A DNA stretch of 64,000 bases from assembly GCF_003268275.1 (NCBI RefSeq), contig NZ_QLYR01000005.1, positions 124,001-188,000 on the forward strand, read 5' to 3'. This stretch comes from Hydrogeniiclostridium mannosilyticum (GTDB taxonomy: Bacteria > Bacillota > Clostridia > Oscillospirales > Acutalibacteraceae). Position numbers and translations under genes: made by a program. Within the stretch, counting starts at the first letter, position 1, and every line of letters begins with the position of its first letter. The notes below the pieces were generated by a model that saw only the letters and a program-made list of their open reading frames with translations, had not been told where the DNA came from and ran no database searches. Of this stretch, positions 41,503-51,053 are shown in pieces.

Positions 41503-43723
41503 TTTGGCTCTGCCCTTCCGACTCCGTTAAAAAATAGTACAGCCCGGAATAGCGCTTTGTTTTCCGATCGTTCTCCACCATCTTTTCAATTGTGGCACGA
41601 ACACCTGCCAGAACCAACAGGTTTTTAGCCCGTGTAATCGCCGTATACAGCAAATTACGGTAATAAAGCTGTGACGGCCCCGGAAACATGGGAATAACCA
41701 CCGCGGGGAACTCGCTCCCCTGGCTTTTGTGTACCGTCATTGCATAAGCAAGCTCCAGTTCTCCGGCAATTTCAAACTCATAGCCGACAATTCGGTCGTC
41801 CATCTGAACCGTCAGCAGGGATGCCTGCCGGTCGATCCCGCACAAAATGCCAAGGTCGCCGTTAAATACGCCTTCCCCGGTAGTCCCGTCCAGTTTGGTC
41901 CACATCAAATTATAATCATTCTTAATCTGCATAACCTTATCTCCCTCGCGGAATAGGATCCCGTTTAATGTAATTTCCTTCTTTTCCTTCGCGGGGGGGT
42001 TAATCGCCGCTTGAAGCTGTTTATTGAGCTCATTCGTCCCCACCTCTCCTTTGCGCCCGGGCGCAAGCACCTGAATGTCGGTCAAAGGCGAGTAACCGTA
42101 GCTTTTAGGCAGGCGAACGGCAGCAAGGTCAACAATTAATCTGGAAAGCTCCTGCACATTCCCACAGGGTAAAAAGAAAAAATCATTGCTGCGTATATTC
42201 AGCTCCGGCATTTGGCCGGCAACAATTTTATGCGCGTTTGTTACAATTAGGCTTTGCAGCGACTGGCGGAAAATTTCGTCGAGCTGCACAACAGGCAGTA
42301 AACCGGAAGCAATTAAGTCCCCCAGCACATTGCCTGCGCCAACGCTGGGGAGCTGGTCACAGTCGCCGACAAGCACGAGACGGCAGCCAAGAGGCAGGGC
42401 CCGGAGCAACGCATCGAACAAATTGACATCGACCATGGAGAGCTCATCCAGCACCAACGCATCGCAGTCCAATAAATTTTTCTCATTTTTGGCAAATACG
42501 GGGCGGTCATTTTCATCCCACTCTACTTGCAGCAGGCGGTGGATCGTCTTTGCTTCTTTTCCTGTCAGTTCGCTCATTCGCTTAGCGGCACGGCCGGTAG
42601 GCGCCGCGAGCAGTACTTTTTCCCCCTTGCGTTCTAAAATCTGAATAATAGCATTCAACGTCGTTGTTTTGCCTGTCCCGGGCCCCCCTGTTAAAATCAG
42701 CAGCCCCTTGGAAAGCGCCTGCCGGATTGCTTGCTTCTGTTTTTCTGCATACTCCAGAGCGCTGTCCCGCTCAATTTCCTTCATACAGGCATCGATGCCC
42801 ACGATTTCCTGCGGAGGATAACGGAGCATCATTAAAATCCGGCTGGCGATATAGATCTCAGAGCGGCACATTTTCGGCAGAAAAAGGTAGTCGCGCCCAT
42901 GAAAAGTACGGCTGTCCAGGGTTTGCTCCTGCTTCAGTTCGTCAATAACGGAGGAAATCAACGCCGGATCCACTCCAAGCATGTGGGCTGCGGTCGCACC
43001 GAGCTTGTCCGCGGGAATACAGGTATGTCCATTATTAAGATTGTGCTTAAGCACATAAATAACACCGGCCCGCAGGCGGCAATGGTCGTCCTGCGGGCGT
43101 TCCAGCATTGCCGCAATGGAGTCCACCCGTTCAAAGTCCACGCCAATGCCGTCCTCACACAGGCGGTAGGGGTCCTCCTGAAGCAGGTCCATGCAAGCAG
43201 GCCCGTAAAACTTCCATATTCGCACCGCCTCCTCTGGGCCGATGCCATATTTACTCAGATAGGCCATGATGTCCCGTATGCCATGCTGCTGATTAAATTC
43301 ATCGCTGATTTTCTTCGCCTTGGCACGGGTAATCCCTTTAATAGTTGTCAGGCGTTCCGGTTCCTTTTCGATAACCTCCAGCGCATTCTCGCCAAAGCAC
43401 TCCACGATCCTTTTGGCCATGGTTGCGCCGATGCCTTTGAGCGCTCCGGAGGACAAATATTTTAGAATCGCAGCGGAGCCGGAGGGCTTTGATTGCTCAA
43501 AGGCCTCCACCTTAAATTGGGTACCAAAGCTTGGATGCTTTACCCAGGCGCCGACAATGTGCAGCGCCTCACCCACACTGACCCATGGCATCGTACCCAC
43601 AGCGGTGACAATTTCCTGTCCATTGTCAATTTCCAAAATAGTGTACCCGTTTTTTTCATTGCGGAAGATGATAGTCTCCACGCTGCCGGTCATCTCAAAA
43701 AGCTCTGATCGTTCCTGCATCAT
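41486..43723 (-). CDS. recD2: ATP-dependent RecD2-like DNA helicase
   Basis: This 745-aa superfamily 1B 5'-3' helicase acts in recombination and replication-fork repair. The N-terminal part has an OB-like segment and tandem helix-hairpin-helix motifs (GIGATMAKRIVECFGENAL, TTIKGITRAKAKKI). Walker A GGPGTGKTT lies at 346-354, Walker B VLDELSMVD follows, and the UvrD-C region contains YAMTVHKSQGSEFPAVVIP. There are no RecB/RecC partners, as usual for RecD2. Confidence 0.96.
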   Translation of the reverse strand: MMQERSELFEMTGSVETIIFRNEKNGYTILEIDNGQEIVTAVGTMPWVSVGEALHIVGAWVKHPSFGTQFKVEAFEQSKPSGSAAILKYLSSGALKGIGATMAKRIVECFGENALEVIEKEPERLTTIKGITRAKAKKISDEFNQQHGIRDIMAYLSKYGIGPEEAVRIWKFYGPACMDLLQEDPYRLCEDGIGVDFERVDSIAAMLERPQDDHCRLRAGVIYVLKHNLNNGHTCIPADKLGATAAHMLGVDPALISSVIDELKQEQTLDSRTFHGRDYLFLPKMCRSEIYIASRILMMLRYPPQEIVGIDACMKEIERDSALEYAEKQKQAIRQALSKGLLILTGGPGTGKTTTLNAIIQILERKGEKVLLAAPTGRAAKRMSELTGKEAKTIHRLLQVEWDENDRPVFAKNEKNLLDCDALVLDELSMVDVNLFDALLRALPLGCRLVLVGDCDQLPSVGAGNVLGDLIASGLLPVVQLDEIFRQSLQSLIVTNAHKIVAGQMPELNIRSNDFFFLPCGNVQELSRLIVDLAAVRLPKSYGYSPLTDIQVLAPGRKGEVGTNELNKQLQAAINPPAKEKKEITLNGILFREGDKVMQIKNDYNLMWTKLDGTTGEGVFNGDLGILCGIDRQASLLTVQMDDRIVGYEFEIAGELELAYAMTVHKSQGSEFPAVVIPMFPGPSQLYYRNLLYTAITRAKNLLVLAGVRATIEKMVENDRKTKRYSGLYYFLTESEGQSQNEIVF

Positions 43724-43772
43724 ATACCCTCATGTTCTCTTTATCGAAAGTCTGTTTCCCTTCAATAAATTT

Positions 43773-43801
43773 AGTATAATACAATCCTTATGTATTTGCA
43801 A
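43773..43801 (-). promoter_or_regulatory. Promoter of recD2-comF
   Basis: TTGCAA (43801-43796) and TATACT (43778-43773) on the minus strand are 17 bases apart. The -35 box overlaps the last codons of the 113-aa gene. Confidence 0.7.
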
Positions 43802-44129
43802 ATGAACGCTTCAAAAGATTTGCCAGTTCTTCTTCGCTGCATATCTCCACCATCTGCGTGTCTCTGGCTGTCAGCTTGCAAACCCGCTTTGTTTCCTCAT
43901 CCATGCCGCGGTCCAGGCAAAGTACCTTTTTCTCTTCTGTCCCCCCATACATGCGAAGCCGGTGAACAGCGCCTCGCAACGCGACTTCAGCTTCCTTTTC
44001 ATGCCCATGAAAGGAAAACACAAAATAGATTTTCCCCTTCTTTTTACTCTTTAGCAGCCACAGCCACAGCCAGCGCCCGACTTCGGCGATGCCGATAATT
44101 GCCAGAAGTGCAAATATGAGCTTCCACAT
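43788..44129 (-). CDS. Small membrane-anchored protein of unknown function
   Basis: This 113-aa protein has a single N-terminal membrane helix (about residues 3-26, Trp-rich at its end: GRWLWLWLLKSKKKGK), then a soluble alpha/beta domain (about 35-113) with YFVFSFHGHEKEAEVALRGA and KVLCLDRGMDEETKRVCKL. I do not recognise a family. It lies between metK and recD2. Its ribosome binding site GAGGTGA is contained in the 3' arm of the metK terminator hairpin. Confidence 0.8.
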   Translation of the reverse strand: MWKLIFALLAIIGIAEVGRWLWLWLLKSKKKGKIYFVFSFHGHEKEAEVALRGAVHRLRMYGGTEEKKVLCLDRGMDEETKRVCKLTARDTQMVEICSEEELANLLKRSFANT

Positions 44130-44170
44130 AAAAAATCACCTCGCTACATCTTATGTAACGGGGTGATTTT
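44130..44170 (-). terminator. Terminator-like hairpin between metK and the 113-aa gene
   Basis: AAAATCACC (44132-44140) and GGTGATTTT (44162-44170) pair, with an inner TACAT/ATGTA. A T run follows on the minus strand. The ATG of the next gene starts at once, so folding would both stop transcription and hide its ribosome binding site. Confidence 0.8.
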
Positions 44171-44190
44171 GGTTCCTAAAATGAAAATCA

Positions 44191-45372
44191 CTATTTCAGC
44201 GCAGCCATCAACAAGCCGGCCCGGTCTGTCTTTTCCCAGGAAATATCCACATCCTCCCGGCCGAGCTGGCCATAGTTGGAAATTTGCCGGTAGATCGGGC
44301 GGCGCAGGTTTAACTCCCTGATAATTGCGCTTGGGCGAAGGTCAAAAACCTTTCTTACCGCCTCCGCCAGCTGCTCGTTCGTATAAGATGATGTGCCAAA
44401 GGCCTCTACCATGATGGAAATCGGGTGCGCGACTCCAATTGCGTAGGCAAGCTGCACCTCGCATTTTTTTGCCAGTCCTGAGGCGACAATATTTTTAGCC
44501 ACATAACGTGCCGCATAGGCCGCAGAACGGTCTACCTTCGTTGGGTCCTTGCCTGAAAAAGCGCCGCCGCCATGCCGTGCATAGCCGCCATAGGTGTCGA
44601 CGATGATTTTTCGCCCCGTAAGCCCCGAGTCCCCCACAGGGCCGCCCACCACAAAGCGCCCGGTGGGATTTACATAAAATTTTGTCTGCGCATCTAGCCA
44701 ATGGGCCGGAATTACTGCTTTGACAACATGCGCTACAATATCCTTGCGGATTTGCTCCAGGGTAACCTCAGGGTCATGCTGTGTCGAAACCACTACCGTA
44801 TCCACACGCACCGGCTTATTATCGTGATATTCAACCGTCACCTGAGCTTTTCCATCCGGGCGCAAATAAGGGAGCTCTCCAGCTTTTCTGGCCTCGCTTA
44901 AACGGCGGGTAATTTTATGGGCCAGCGAAATTGCAAGCGGCATAAGCTCCGGGGTTTCATCGCAGGCAAAGCCAAACATCATTCCCTGGTCGCCCGCGCC
45001 GGTTTGGTCGTCTTCATCCGTCGAGCCGTTTTGTGCCTCGTAAGACTGGTTCACCCCCATGGCAATGTCCGGAGACTGCATGTCAATGGAGGTCAGAACA
45101 CCGCAGGTATTGCCGTCAAACCCATATTTGGGGTTGTCATAACCTACCCCCTTAACGACATCCCGTACAACAGCAGGAATATCCACATAGCATTCTGTGG
45201 ATATCTCGCCCATCACGTGGATGACGCCCGTTGTTGCAGTTACCTCGCAGGCTACATGCGCCTGTGGATCCTGCGCCATAATCTGGTCCAGAACAGCATC
45301 GGAGATCTGGTCGCATAGCTTGTCTGGATGCCCTTCCGTTACAGATTCAGAAGTAAAATAGTGTTTAACCAA
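44191..45372 (-). CDS. metK: S-adenosylmethionine synthetase
   Basis: This 393-aa enzyme condenses ATP and methionine to SAM. Motifs: [32 protein letters not shown] (the family hexapeptide region), [20 protein letters not shown] (second signature) and DIQ-like loops. Length is normal. Expression is controlled by the SAM-I riboswitch upstream, closing a feedback loop on its own product. Confidence 0.98.
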   Translation of the reverse strand: MVKHYFTSESVTEGHPDKLCDQISDAVLDQIMAQDPQAHVACEVTATTGVIHVMGEISTECYVDIPAVVRDVVKGVGYDNPKYGFDGNTCGVLTSIDMQSPDIAMGVNQSYEAQNGSTDEDDQTGAGDQGMMFGFACDETPELMPLAISLAHKITRRLSEARKAGELPYLRPDGKAQVTVEYHDNKPVRVDTVVVSTQHDPEVTLEQIRKDIVAHVVKAVIPAHWLDAQTKFYVNPTGRFVVGGPVGDSGLTGRKIIVDTYGGYARHGGGAFSGKDPTKVDRSAAYAARYVAKNIVASGLAKKCEVQLAYAIGVAHPISIMVEAFGTSSYTNEQLAEAVRKVFDLRPSAIIRELNLRRPIYRQISNYGQLGREDVDISWEKTDRAGLLMAALK

Positions 45373-45420
45373 TTTAATTGCCTCCTTTTTATTTCCTCAT
45401 CGCGTTTTAATACAAAAAAC

Positions 45421-45553
45421 AAAACCGTTCGGAGAAATCCGAACGGTTTTTATCCACCTCATCTTTCGGTTCCCCGCAGGATTTAGCACCTTGCCATATG
45501 TATGCAGGTTGCCGGGCATCACAGGGCCTGTTCCCTCCGCCGCTCTTGATAAG
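45421..45553 (-). promoter_or_regulatory. SAM-I (S-box) riboswitch with terminator, controls metK
   Basis: The minus strand carries the full S-box order: CTTATCAAGAGCGGCGGAGG (from 45553), CCCTGTGATGCCCGGCAACC, AAGGTGCTAAATCCTGC and AGATGAG (near 45456). An 11-bp terminator stem follows (AACCGTTCGGA/TCCGAACGGTT, about 45423-45450) with a T run. In known S-boxes SAM binding favours the terminator, so metK is turned off when SAM is high. Confidence 0.97.
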
Positions 45554-45571
45554 GAATATTCATTTTTTATT

Positions 45572-45599
45572 ATTATAACACAAATACCAGTCTTGTCAA
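45572..45599 (-). promoter_or_regulatory. Promoter of the metK leader
   Basis: TTGACA (45599-45594) and TATAAT (45577-45572) on the minus strand are 16 bases apart. Transcription would begin just before the riboswitch. Confidence 0.8.
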
Positions 45600-45646
45600 G
45601 AAACGCTTCAAAATAGGTTTTTCAGGAAAAAACTGTCAAGATAGGC

Positions 45647-46213
45647 TCAAGCCTGTAATCTGAGGCTGAATTTACGGAAGAACGGGAGCAACAGCCGGAA
45701 AACAACGCCGGCAATCACACTGTTCAGTGCCGCTTTCAAAAGATTGAAGGGAATAACGCCGATCCAAATGAGTGTGTCCATTGTTGCCTTGGGAATCCCG
45801 TAAATATTTACGGTAAAAATATAATTCATTGGAATCATTAAAATAGTCATCGCAATGGTTCCTAGTACCATGCCAATAATGGCATCCCGCATTTTCTGGC
45901 GACGCTTATAAAATTCCCCGACCAAAACGACCAAAGCCCCGGAGGCTACAAAGTGCATTACCAGACCGACCCAGCCGTCCGGGCTAAACAAAAAGGCCTG
46001 GATGGTGGAAACCAGGAACAGCACTACCAGCGCTGGAACCGTACCAAAAACAAGAGCGGCAATCAAAATTGGCACATCCGCCATGTCGTAAATCAAAAAG
46101 CCCGCCGCAGGAATAAGCGGGATTCTGACAAACGCGACCAGCACGACGGAAATTGCGGTCATCATCGCCAACTGCGCCATTTGAATGACATTTGTTTTTA
46201 CGTTTTCTTTCAT
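45647..46213 (-). CDS. ribU: Riboflavin ECF transporter substrate-binding subunit RibU
   Basis: This 188-aa S component has about six membrane helices and captures riboflavin for an energy-coupling-factor transporter. Helix 1 carries AMMTAISVVLVAFVRIPL, followed by the AGFLIYDMADVPILIAALVFG region typical of RibU. The start is the ATG at 46213 (MKENVKTN) with AAAGGAG nine bases upstream. The open frame extending to 46288 runs through the riboswitch terminator and is not coding. The FMN riboswitch upstream supports the substrate. ECF ATPase and T subunits are not in the window. Confidence 0.93.
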   Translation of the reverse strand: MKENVKTNVIQMAQLAMMTAISVVLVAFVRIPLIPAAGFLIYDMADVPILIAALVFGTVPALVVLFLVSTIQAFLFSPDGWVGLVMHFVASGALVVLVGEFYKRRQKMRDAIIGMVLGTIAMTILMIPMNYIFTVNIYGIPKATMDTLIWIGVIPFNLLKAALNSVIAGVVFRLLLPFFRKFSLRLQA

Positions 46214-46251
46214 AAAACTGCACTCCTTTTGTGCTGCCTTTGCGCCAAAAG

Positions 46252-46427
<176 letters not shown>

Positions 46428-46446
46428 TTATTAATTTATTGATGTT

Positions 46447-46475
46447 ATTATAGCAGCCTGTTACGTTTTTGTCAA
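46447..46475 (-). promoter_or_regulatory. Promoter of the ribU leader
   Basis: TTGACA (46475-46470) and TATAAT (46452-46447) on the minus strand are 17 bases apart. The -35 box overlaps the capA-like stop codon. Confidence 0.85.
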
Positions 46476-47785
46476 TCCTTCTGTAAATATTCCTCCGGGA
46501 TACTCCGGTTAACCATTTCGTGGATATAATCCAAGCTGAAGTCGGGCGTACGCTGACGAACGCCATGTGCCGCTGCCAGCTCAGCCGTATACTCTGACAA
46601 TGGATAAATGGTAATATCGCTGTAGCCTCTGTTATAGTGGGTAACGATCGGTTTAAACTGCATGCCGTCAAATACAACCTTGTCGGATCCGGGTTCTTTC
46701 GTCATCGTGACCGTCAGCAGGCCGCTGACCAGATTATAGCCATACGCCTGGGCAGAGACAAAATTACCGAATGCGTAGATTACCGGGCACTTCGTCCCGT
46801 CGGAGCGGGTCAATACGGTAAGCGGTTGGATGACATGGGCATGGTTGCCAAAAATAATGTCGGCCCCCCAGTCCACCATCTTTTGCGCCAGCTCCTCCTG
46901 ATTCGGGGTGATCTGCGTGGTGTTTTCATTTCCCCAATGAACCGAAACCACTACCACGTCCGCCATGGATTTCGCTTTCTTAATCAGGCGCTCCATCTCC
47001 TCGGCCTCACTTGTATATACAACCCGCAAGTCCGTCCCCTGCGGCAGGCTGAGCCCGTTTGTCATCTCTGTAAAAGCGAGATGCGCCGTCTTAATCCCTT
47101 TGCTTTCCACAATTCGGATACGCTCCAGATCCTCCGTGTTCCGGTACGCGCCGATTACCTCCACCGGCTGGGTGTCCCAGTAATCCAGCGTGGCAATTAG
47201 GCCGTCCGTTCCCTTATCAAGCACATGGTTGTTTGCATGGCAGATCACATCGAACCCCAAGTCCACCAGGCTGTCCCCCACCTCTGTGGGGGAATTGAAC
47301 ATTGGGTAACCGGAAAGCGGCAGAATTTTACCGGCTAAAACCGTCTCCTGGTTTATGACAGCAATATCGGCGCGCTGAATATCCGCCTTCACCCGCTCAT
47401 AAACCGGTGTAAAGTCATACCCCTGCCCACCGGTTCTTTTATTCGCCTGAATATAAATTCCGTCGTGAATCAGGTTATCCCCCGCGCCTAAAATCGTGAT
47501 GGAAACAGGCTCCTCCGGTTCCGACGAAACCGCTTCGGGTTCGGAAGGCGCTTCCGGCGCCTCACTTGCAGGCAGGCTGCTGGCCTGCCCTGAAGAGACT
47601 TCTCCCTGAATGCCCGATGTCAGCCCAGTGTATTGCAACACAAGATAAGCGCAAATTCCCAAAATGCAGCACACAGCAACGATACCAACGCCGGCGACGA
47701 TTTTATTGGGGAATATCGGAGTCTTATTGATGGGCATTGACCGGTATTTCTTAGACATTTTTCTGTGTTTTTTCATCTTTTTCAC
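46472..47785 (-). CDS. CapA family protein (metallophosphoesterase-like, membrane anchored)
   Basis: This 437-aa protein has a basic N-terminus, one membrane helix (about residues 29-52) and a Ser/Pro/Glu-rich spacer (60-93). A CapA/PgsA domain follows (about 94-400), related to poly-gamma-glutamate synthesis proteins and calcineurin-like phosphoesterases. Metal-site phrases are GAGDNLIHDG, NQETVLAG, CHANNHVLDKG, VSVHWGNE and FGNHAHVIQP. No other capsule genes are adjacent, so a capsule role is not implied. The topology places the domain outside the cell. Confidence 0.9.
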   Translation of the reverse strand: MKKMKKHRKMSKKYRSMPINKTPIFPNKIVAGVGIVAVCCILGICAYLVLQYTGLTSGIQGEVSSGQASSLPASEAPEAPSEPEAVSSEPEEPVSITILGAGDNLIHDGIYIQANKRTGGQGYDFTPVYERVKADIQRADIAVINQETVLAGKILPLSGYPMFNSPTEVGDSLVDLGFDVICHANNHVLDKGTDGLIATLDYWDTQPVEVIGAYRNTEDLERIRIVESKGIKTAHLAFTEMTNGLSLPQGTDLRVVYTSEAEEMERLIKKAKSMADVVVVSVHWGNENTTQITPNQEELAQKMVDWGADIIFGNHAHVIQPLTVLTRSDGTKCPVIYAFGNFVSAQAYGYNLVSGLLTVTMTKEPGSDKVVFDGMQFKPIVTHYNRGYSDITIYPLSEYTAELAAAHGVRQRTPDFSLDYIHEMVNRSIPEEYLQKD

Positions 47786-47883
47786 CTATTATTCTGAATA
47801 TGAGCTGATTATAGCATAAACTTTTACAGAATCCTAGTAAAATGGCAAAAAATATCCTCTTTTCAAAAAAAGATAAAAACGGC

Positions 47884-47912
47884 TTGCATTTAATAGGGCT
47901 TTATCTTAAAAT
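47884..47912 (+). promoter_or_regulatory. Promoter of the purine operon
   Basis: TTGCAT (47884-47889) and TAAAAT (47907-47912) are 17 bases apart. purE starts about 185 bases downstream, leaving a long leader. Confidence 0.7.
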
Positions 47913-48096
47913 AGAATAGTAAATTGTGTTTCAGGTTCCTACAGAGCTGATAAAGGAGCAGGATGTATGATGAACAGTGCCTTCTTCATTCAGATATTCC
48001 TTTTGCTTCTCAAACGGCTGGGGTTGCCTGGGCGCCAGTTCAGTAGAATAAAGGCTGCGCCGTTTCGCCGCAGCCTCTTTTGATGCAAAAGGAGAG
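47913..48096 (+). promoter_or_regulatory. Structured leader of the purine operon with attenuator and a 38-codon frame
   Basis: A terminator-like hairpin (AGGCTGCG 48052-48059 with CGCAGCCT 48069-48076, then TCTTTT) stands between the promoter and purE, with no gene before it to terminate. Upstream GGCGC near 48031 can pair with GCGCC at 48057-48061, giving a possible antiterminator. A frame at 47967-48083, with AAAGGAG eight bases before its ATG, encodes 38 residues (MMNSAFFIQIFLLLLKRLGL at its start). It ends just past the hairpin. I could not match the leader to a purine, PRPP or ZTP riboswitch. Confidence 0.5.
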
Positions 48097-48105
48097 ATGT
48101 TTTGT

Positions 48106-48609
48106 ATGGCAGAGAAAAAAGTAGCAATTATCATGGGAAGCGACAGCGATTTTCCAAAGGTAGTTCCTGCAATCAAGCGGTTAAAAACATTTGGGGTACC
48201 GGTCGAGGTCCATGTAATGTCGGCTCACCGCACGCCGCAGGCTGCGGCAGATTTCTCTGAAAAAGCAGCAGAAAACGGCATCGGCGTCATCATAGCGGCG
48301 GCAGGAAAAGCCGCTCACCTGGGCGGCGTACTGGCTGCGCACACCACTCTCCCGGTCATTGGCATTCCCGTCAAATCCTCCACATTGGACGGCCTGGACG
48401 CGCTGCTTGCAACTGTGCAGATGCCCTCTGGCATTCCGGTTGCTACCGTCGCTATTGATGGGGCGGATAACGCCGCTATTCTGGCCGTTCAGATGCTGGC
48501 GCTTTCCGATAAAGGCCTGGCGGCACAGCTGGTACAGATGAAAAAAGAAATGGCGGAGGGCGTCGCTGAAAAGGATGCAGCCATTCAGCAGGAAGTTGAG
48601 TGTTTATAA
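48106..48609 (+). CDS. purE: 5-(carboxyamino)imidazole ribonucleotide mutase
   Basis: This protein of about 167 aa catalyses a carboxylation-stage step of purine synthesis (N5-CAIR to CAIR). Motifs: [24 protein letters not shown] (catalytic His) and [20 protein letters not shown]. The ATG at 48106 has GGAGAG upstream; the frame is open a few codons further to 48097. No purK is present in the window. First gene of the operon purE-purM-purN-purO-purH-purD. Confidence 0.94.
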   Translation: MAEKKVAIIMGSDSDFPKVVPAIKRLKTFGVPVEVHVMSAHRTPQAAADFSEKAAENGIGVIIAAAGKAAHLGGVLAAHTTLPVIGIPVKSSTLDGLDALLATVQMPSGIPVATVAIDGADNAAILAVQMLALSDKGLAAQLVQMKKEMAEGVAEKDAAIQQEVECL

Positions 48610-48636
48610 TAATGAAGCAGGATGAGGAGAATGAAC

Positions 48637-49677
48637 ATGAAGACAAAAAGCTTTAGTGACAGCTATAAAAATGCAGGCGTCGATGTAACCGCGGGCTACA
48701 AGGCCGTTGAATTGATGAAAAGCCACGTGGCCCGTACCACCATACCGGGAGTTGTTTCTGGTATTGGCGGCTTCGGCGGCCTGTTCCAGCCCAGCCTAGC
48801 AGGTGTTAAGGAACCCATCCTCGTCAGCGGTACAGATGGCGTAGGAACCAAGTTAAAAATTGCCTTCCTGATGGATAAGCATGACACCGTAGGCATCGAT
48901 TGTGTTGCCATGTGTGTCAACGACGTTGTCTGCTGCGGCGCCGCACCCTTGTTCTTTCTGGATTATCTTGCGGTTGGCAAAAATGTGCCGGAGCGTGTCG
49001 CTGAAATTGTCTCCGGTGTAGCGGATGGCTGCGTAGCCGCCGGCTGTGCGCTGATCGGAGGCGAAACCGCTGAGATGCCCGGTTTCTACCCTGTGGACGA
49101 ATATGACCTGGCCGGCTTTACCGTGGGCATGGTAGACCGTGAAAAGGTTGTTGACGGCAGCAAGCTGCAGGCCGGCGATGCCTTAATCGGCCTGGCCTCC
49201 TCCGGTGTTCATTCCAATGGCTTCAGCCTGGTACGGAAAATTTTCGACATCAGCGAAAAAAATATTAGGACCTATGTGCCTGAGCTTGGGAAAACACTGG
49301 GTGAAGCGCTGCTTACCCCCACCAAGATTTATGTAAAGCCCGTTCTTTCCGTTATGCAAAAGTTTGCTATTCATGCCGTTTCTCATATTACCGGAGGCGG
49401 CTTTTATGAGAATGTTCCCAGAATGATGAAGCCCGGCCTCAGCGCTAAGATCGATTTAACCGCTTTTCCAAAGCCTGCTGTTTTCTCGTTGCTTCAGGAA
49501 AAGGGCTGCATTCCCCCGCGTGAAATGTACAATACCTTCAACATGGGCATCGGCATGTGCATGGCAGTTGAGCAAACCGACGCCGACGCGGCTCTTTCCG
49601 AGCTGAAGGCCGCCGGTGAAGAAGCTTACATTATTGGCGAGGTTGTAGCCGGAGACGAGGGGGTCGTACTGTGCTAA
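48637..49677 (+). CDS. purM: Phosphoribosylformylglycinamidine cyclo-ligase (AIR synthetase)
   Basis: This 346-aa enzyme closes the imidazole ring of AIR using ATP. It belongs to the PurM fold. Typical phrases are [44 protein letters not shown] and [13 protein letters not shown]. Three ATGs are in frame. The one at 48637 (MKTKSFSD) has AGGAG seven bases upstream and is chosen over 48622. purN begins seven bases before its stop. Confidence 0.96.
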   Translation: MKTKSFSDSYKNAGVDVTAGYKAVELMKSHVARTTIPGVVSGIGGFGGLFQPSLAGVKEPILVSGTDGVGTKLKIAFLMDKHDTVGIDCVAMCVNDVVCCGAAPLFFLDYLAVGKNVPERVAEIVSGVADGCVAAGCALIGGETAEMPGFYPVDEYDLAGFTVGMVDREKVVDGSKLQAGDALIGLASSGVHSNGFSLVRKIFDISEKNIRTYVPELGKTLGEALLTPTKIYVKPVLSVMQKFAIHAVSHITGGGFYENVPRMMKPGLSAKIDLTAFPKPAVFSLLQEKGCIPPREMYNTFNMGIGMCMAVEQTDADAALSELKAAGEEAYIIGEVVAGDEGVVLC

Positions 49678-50297
49678 ATATTGCGGTACTGGTATCCGGA
49701 GGCGGCACCAACCTGCAGCATTTGATTGACTTTGAAAGGGCAGGCGAACTTGCTAACGGAAAAATCAAGCTTGTACTCGCCAGCAACCCAAATGCTTTTG
49801 CTTTGGAGCGTGCCCGGAGTCATCATATTGCCACCGAAGTTTTACGGCGTACCGAATATGAGGACCTGGCGTCCTACGATCATGCGCTTGTCACTGTATT
49901 GCAGAACCATCAGATTGACCTTGTCGTGCTGGCCGGCTTTATGACTATTTTCGGCCAAGAGGTCTGCGATGCTTACCCCAACCGTATTGTCAATGTTCAC
50001 CCCTCCCTAATCCCTTCCTTTTGTGGGAAGGGATTCTACGGCTTACATGTACATGAGGCTGCCCTGCAGCGCGGGGTCAAGGTTACGGGCGCCACGGTGC
50101 ATTTTGTCAACAACGTATGCGACGGCGGGCCTATCATTTTGCAAAAGGCTGTCTCCGTGCACGAGGACGACACGCCGGAAACCCTGCAGAAGCGGGTGAT
50201 GGAGGAAGCTGAGTGGCACTTGCTGCCTCAGGCTGTTTCCCTGATCTGCGACGAAAAGGTCCAGGTTGTTGACGGCATCACTCATATTCAAGAATAA
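49671..50297 (+). CDS. purN: Phosphoribosylglycinamide formyltransferase
   Basis: This 208-aa enzyme transfers a formyl group from 10-formyl-THF to GAR. Motifs: [15 protein letters not shown] (phosphate loop), [19 protein letters not shown] with catalytic Asn/His, and [14 protein letters not shown] with the late Asp. It starts with GTG, preceded by GAGGGGG, and overlaps purM by seven bases. Confidence 0.96.
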   Translation: MLNIAVLVSGGGTNLQHLIDFERAGELANGKIKLVLASNPNAFALERARSHHIATEVLRRTEYEDLASYDHALVTVLQNHQIDLVVLAGFMTIFGQEVCDAYPNRIVNVHPSLIPSFCGKGFYGLHVHEAALQRGVKVTGATVHFVNNVCDGGPIILQKAVSVHEDDTPETLQKRVMEEAEWHLLPQAVSLICDEKVQVVDGITHIQE

Positions 50298-50311
50298 AGG
50301 AGAGACCACTG

Positions 50312-51016
50312 ATGAATATACAGGAATTGGGCAAAGAGCTTTCCGCAACCAGCTATCCGGGCCGCGGTATTGTGCTGGGCCTTTCAGCCGACGGTAAAAA
50401 GAGCATCATTGTTTATTTTATTATGGGACGAAGTGAAAACAGCCGCAACCGCGTCTTTGAAAAAACAGATACCGGCATCCGTACCAGGGCCTTTGATGAG
50501 TCCAAAATGACGGACCCTTCGCTCGTCATCTATCATCCGGTCCGTACCTTCATGCAGCAGACCATTGTTACAAACGGGGACCAGACAGACACTATCGACG
50601 ACTATTTAACTCAGCAGAAAACCTTTGAGGAGGCGCTCCGCACACGTACTTTCGAGCCCGATGCCCCCAACTTCACGCCGCGTATTTCCGGCATTGTCGA
50701 CCATGCTACCGGAGCCTATAAATTGTCCATTCTTAAAAGCAGCCGTCACGACGCCGCTTCTGTACAGCGTTTCTTCTTTGAATATCCGCAGCCCAAGGCT
50801 GGCGAGGGCCACTTTATTCACACATATATGGGCGATGGAGACCCATTGCCTTCCTTTGAAGGGGATCCTACTCCTGTTTCCCTTCCCACCGGCTGCGGCT
50901 CCCTGGCCGATTTTGCATGGAGCCACCTGGACCCGGATAATAAAGTCAGCCTGTTTGTCCGCCTGATTGACCGGCAAAGCGGCGAAGTCTCGGACACTAT
51001 TATTAACCGCTATTGA
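50312..51016 (+). CDS. purO: IMP cyclohydrolase, stand-alone PurO-like enzyme
   Basis: This 234-aa protein closes the last ring from FAICAR to IMP. It belongs to the archaeal-type PurO/IMP_cyclohyd family, with SYPGRGIVLGLSADGKKSII, YFIMGRSENSRNRVF and CGSLADFAWSHLDPDNKVSL. It replaces the C- or N-terminal cyclohydrolase half of bifunctional PurH and is encoded directly before a transformylase-only gene, so the two complete the pathway. Confidence 0.9.
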   Translation: MNIQELGKELSATSYPGRGIVLGLSADGKKSIIVYFIMGRSENSRNRVFEKTDTGIRTRAFDESKMTDPSLVIYHPVRTFMQQTIVTNGDQTDTIDDYLTQQKTFEEALRTRTFEPDAPNFTPRISGIVDHATGAYKLSILKSSRHDAASVQRFFFEYPQPKAGEGHFIHTYMGDGDPLPSFEGDPTPVSLPTGCGSLADFAWSHLDPDNKVSLFVRLIDRQSGEVSDTIINRY

Positions 51017-51053
51017 TTATCTTCTGATATATTGTGGAAAAGAGGAAATGAAC

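Noticed and set aside
47930-48040. ZTP (pfl), PRPP or purine riboswitch upstream of purE
   Set aside because: CCTGGGC at 48026-48032 recalls part of the ZTP motif, but the matching 5' segment and the second stem are not there, and no purine or PRPP consensus is found.
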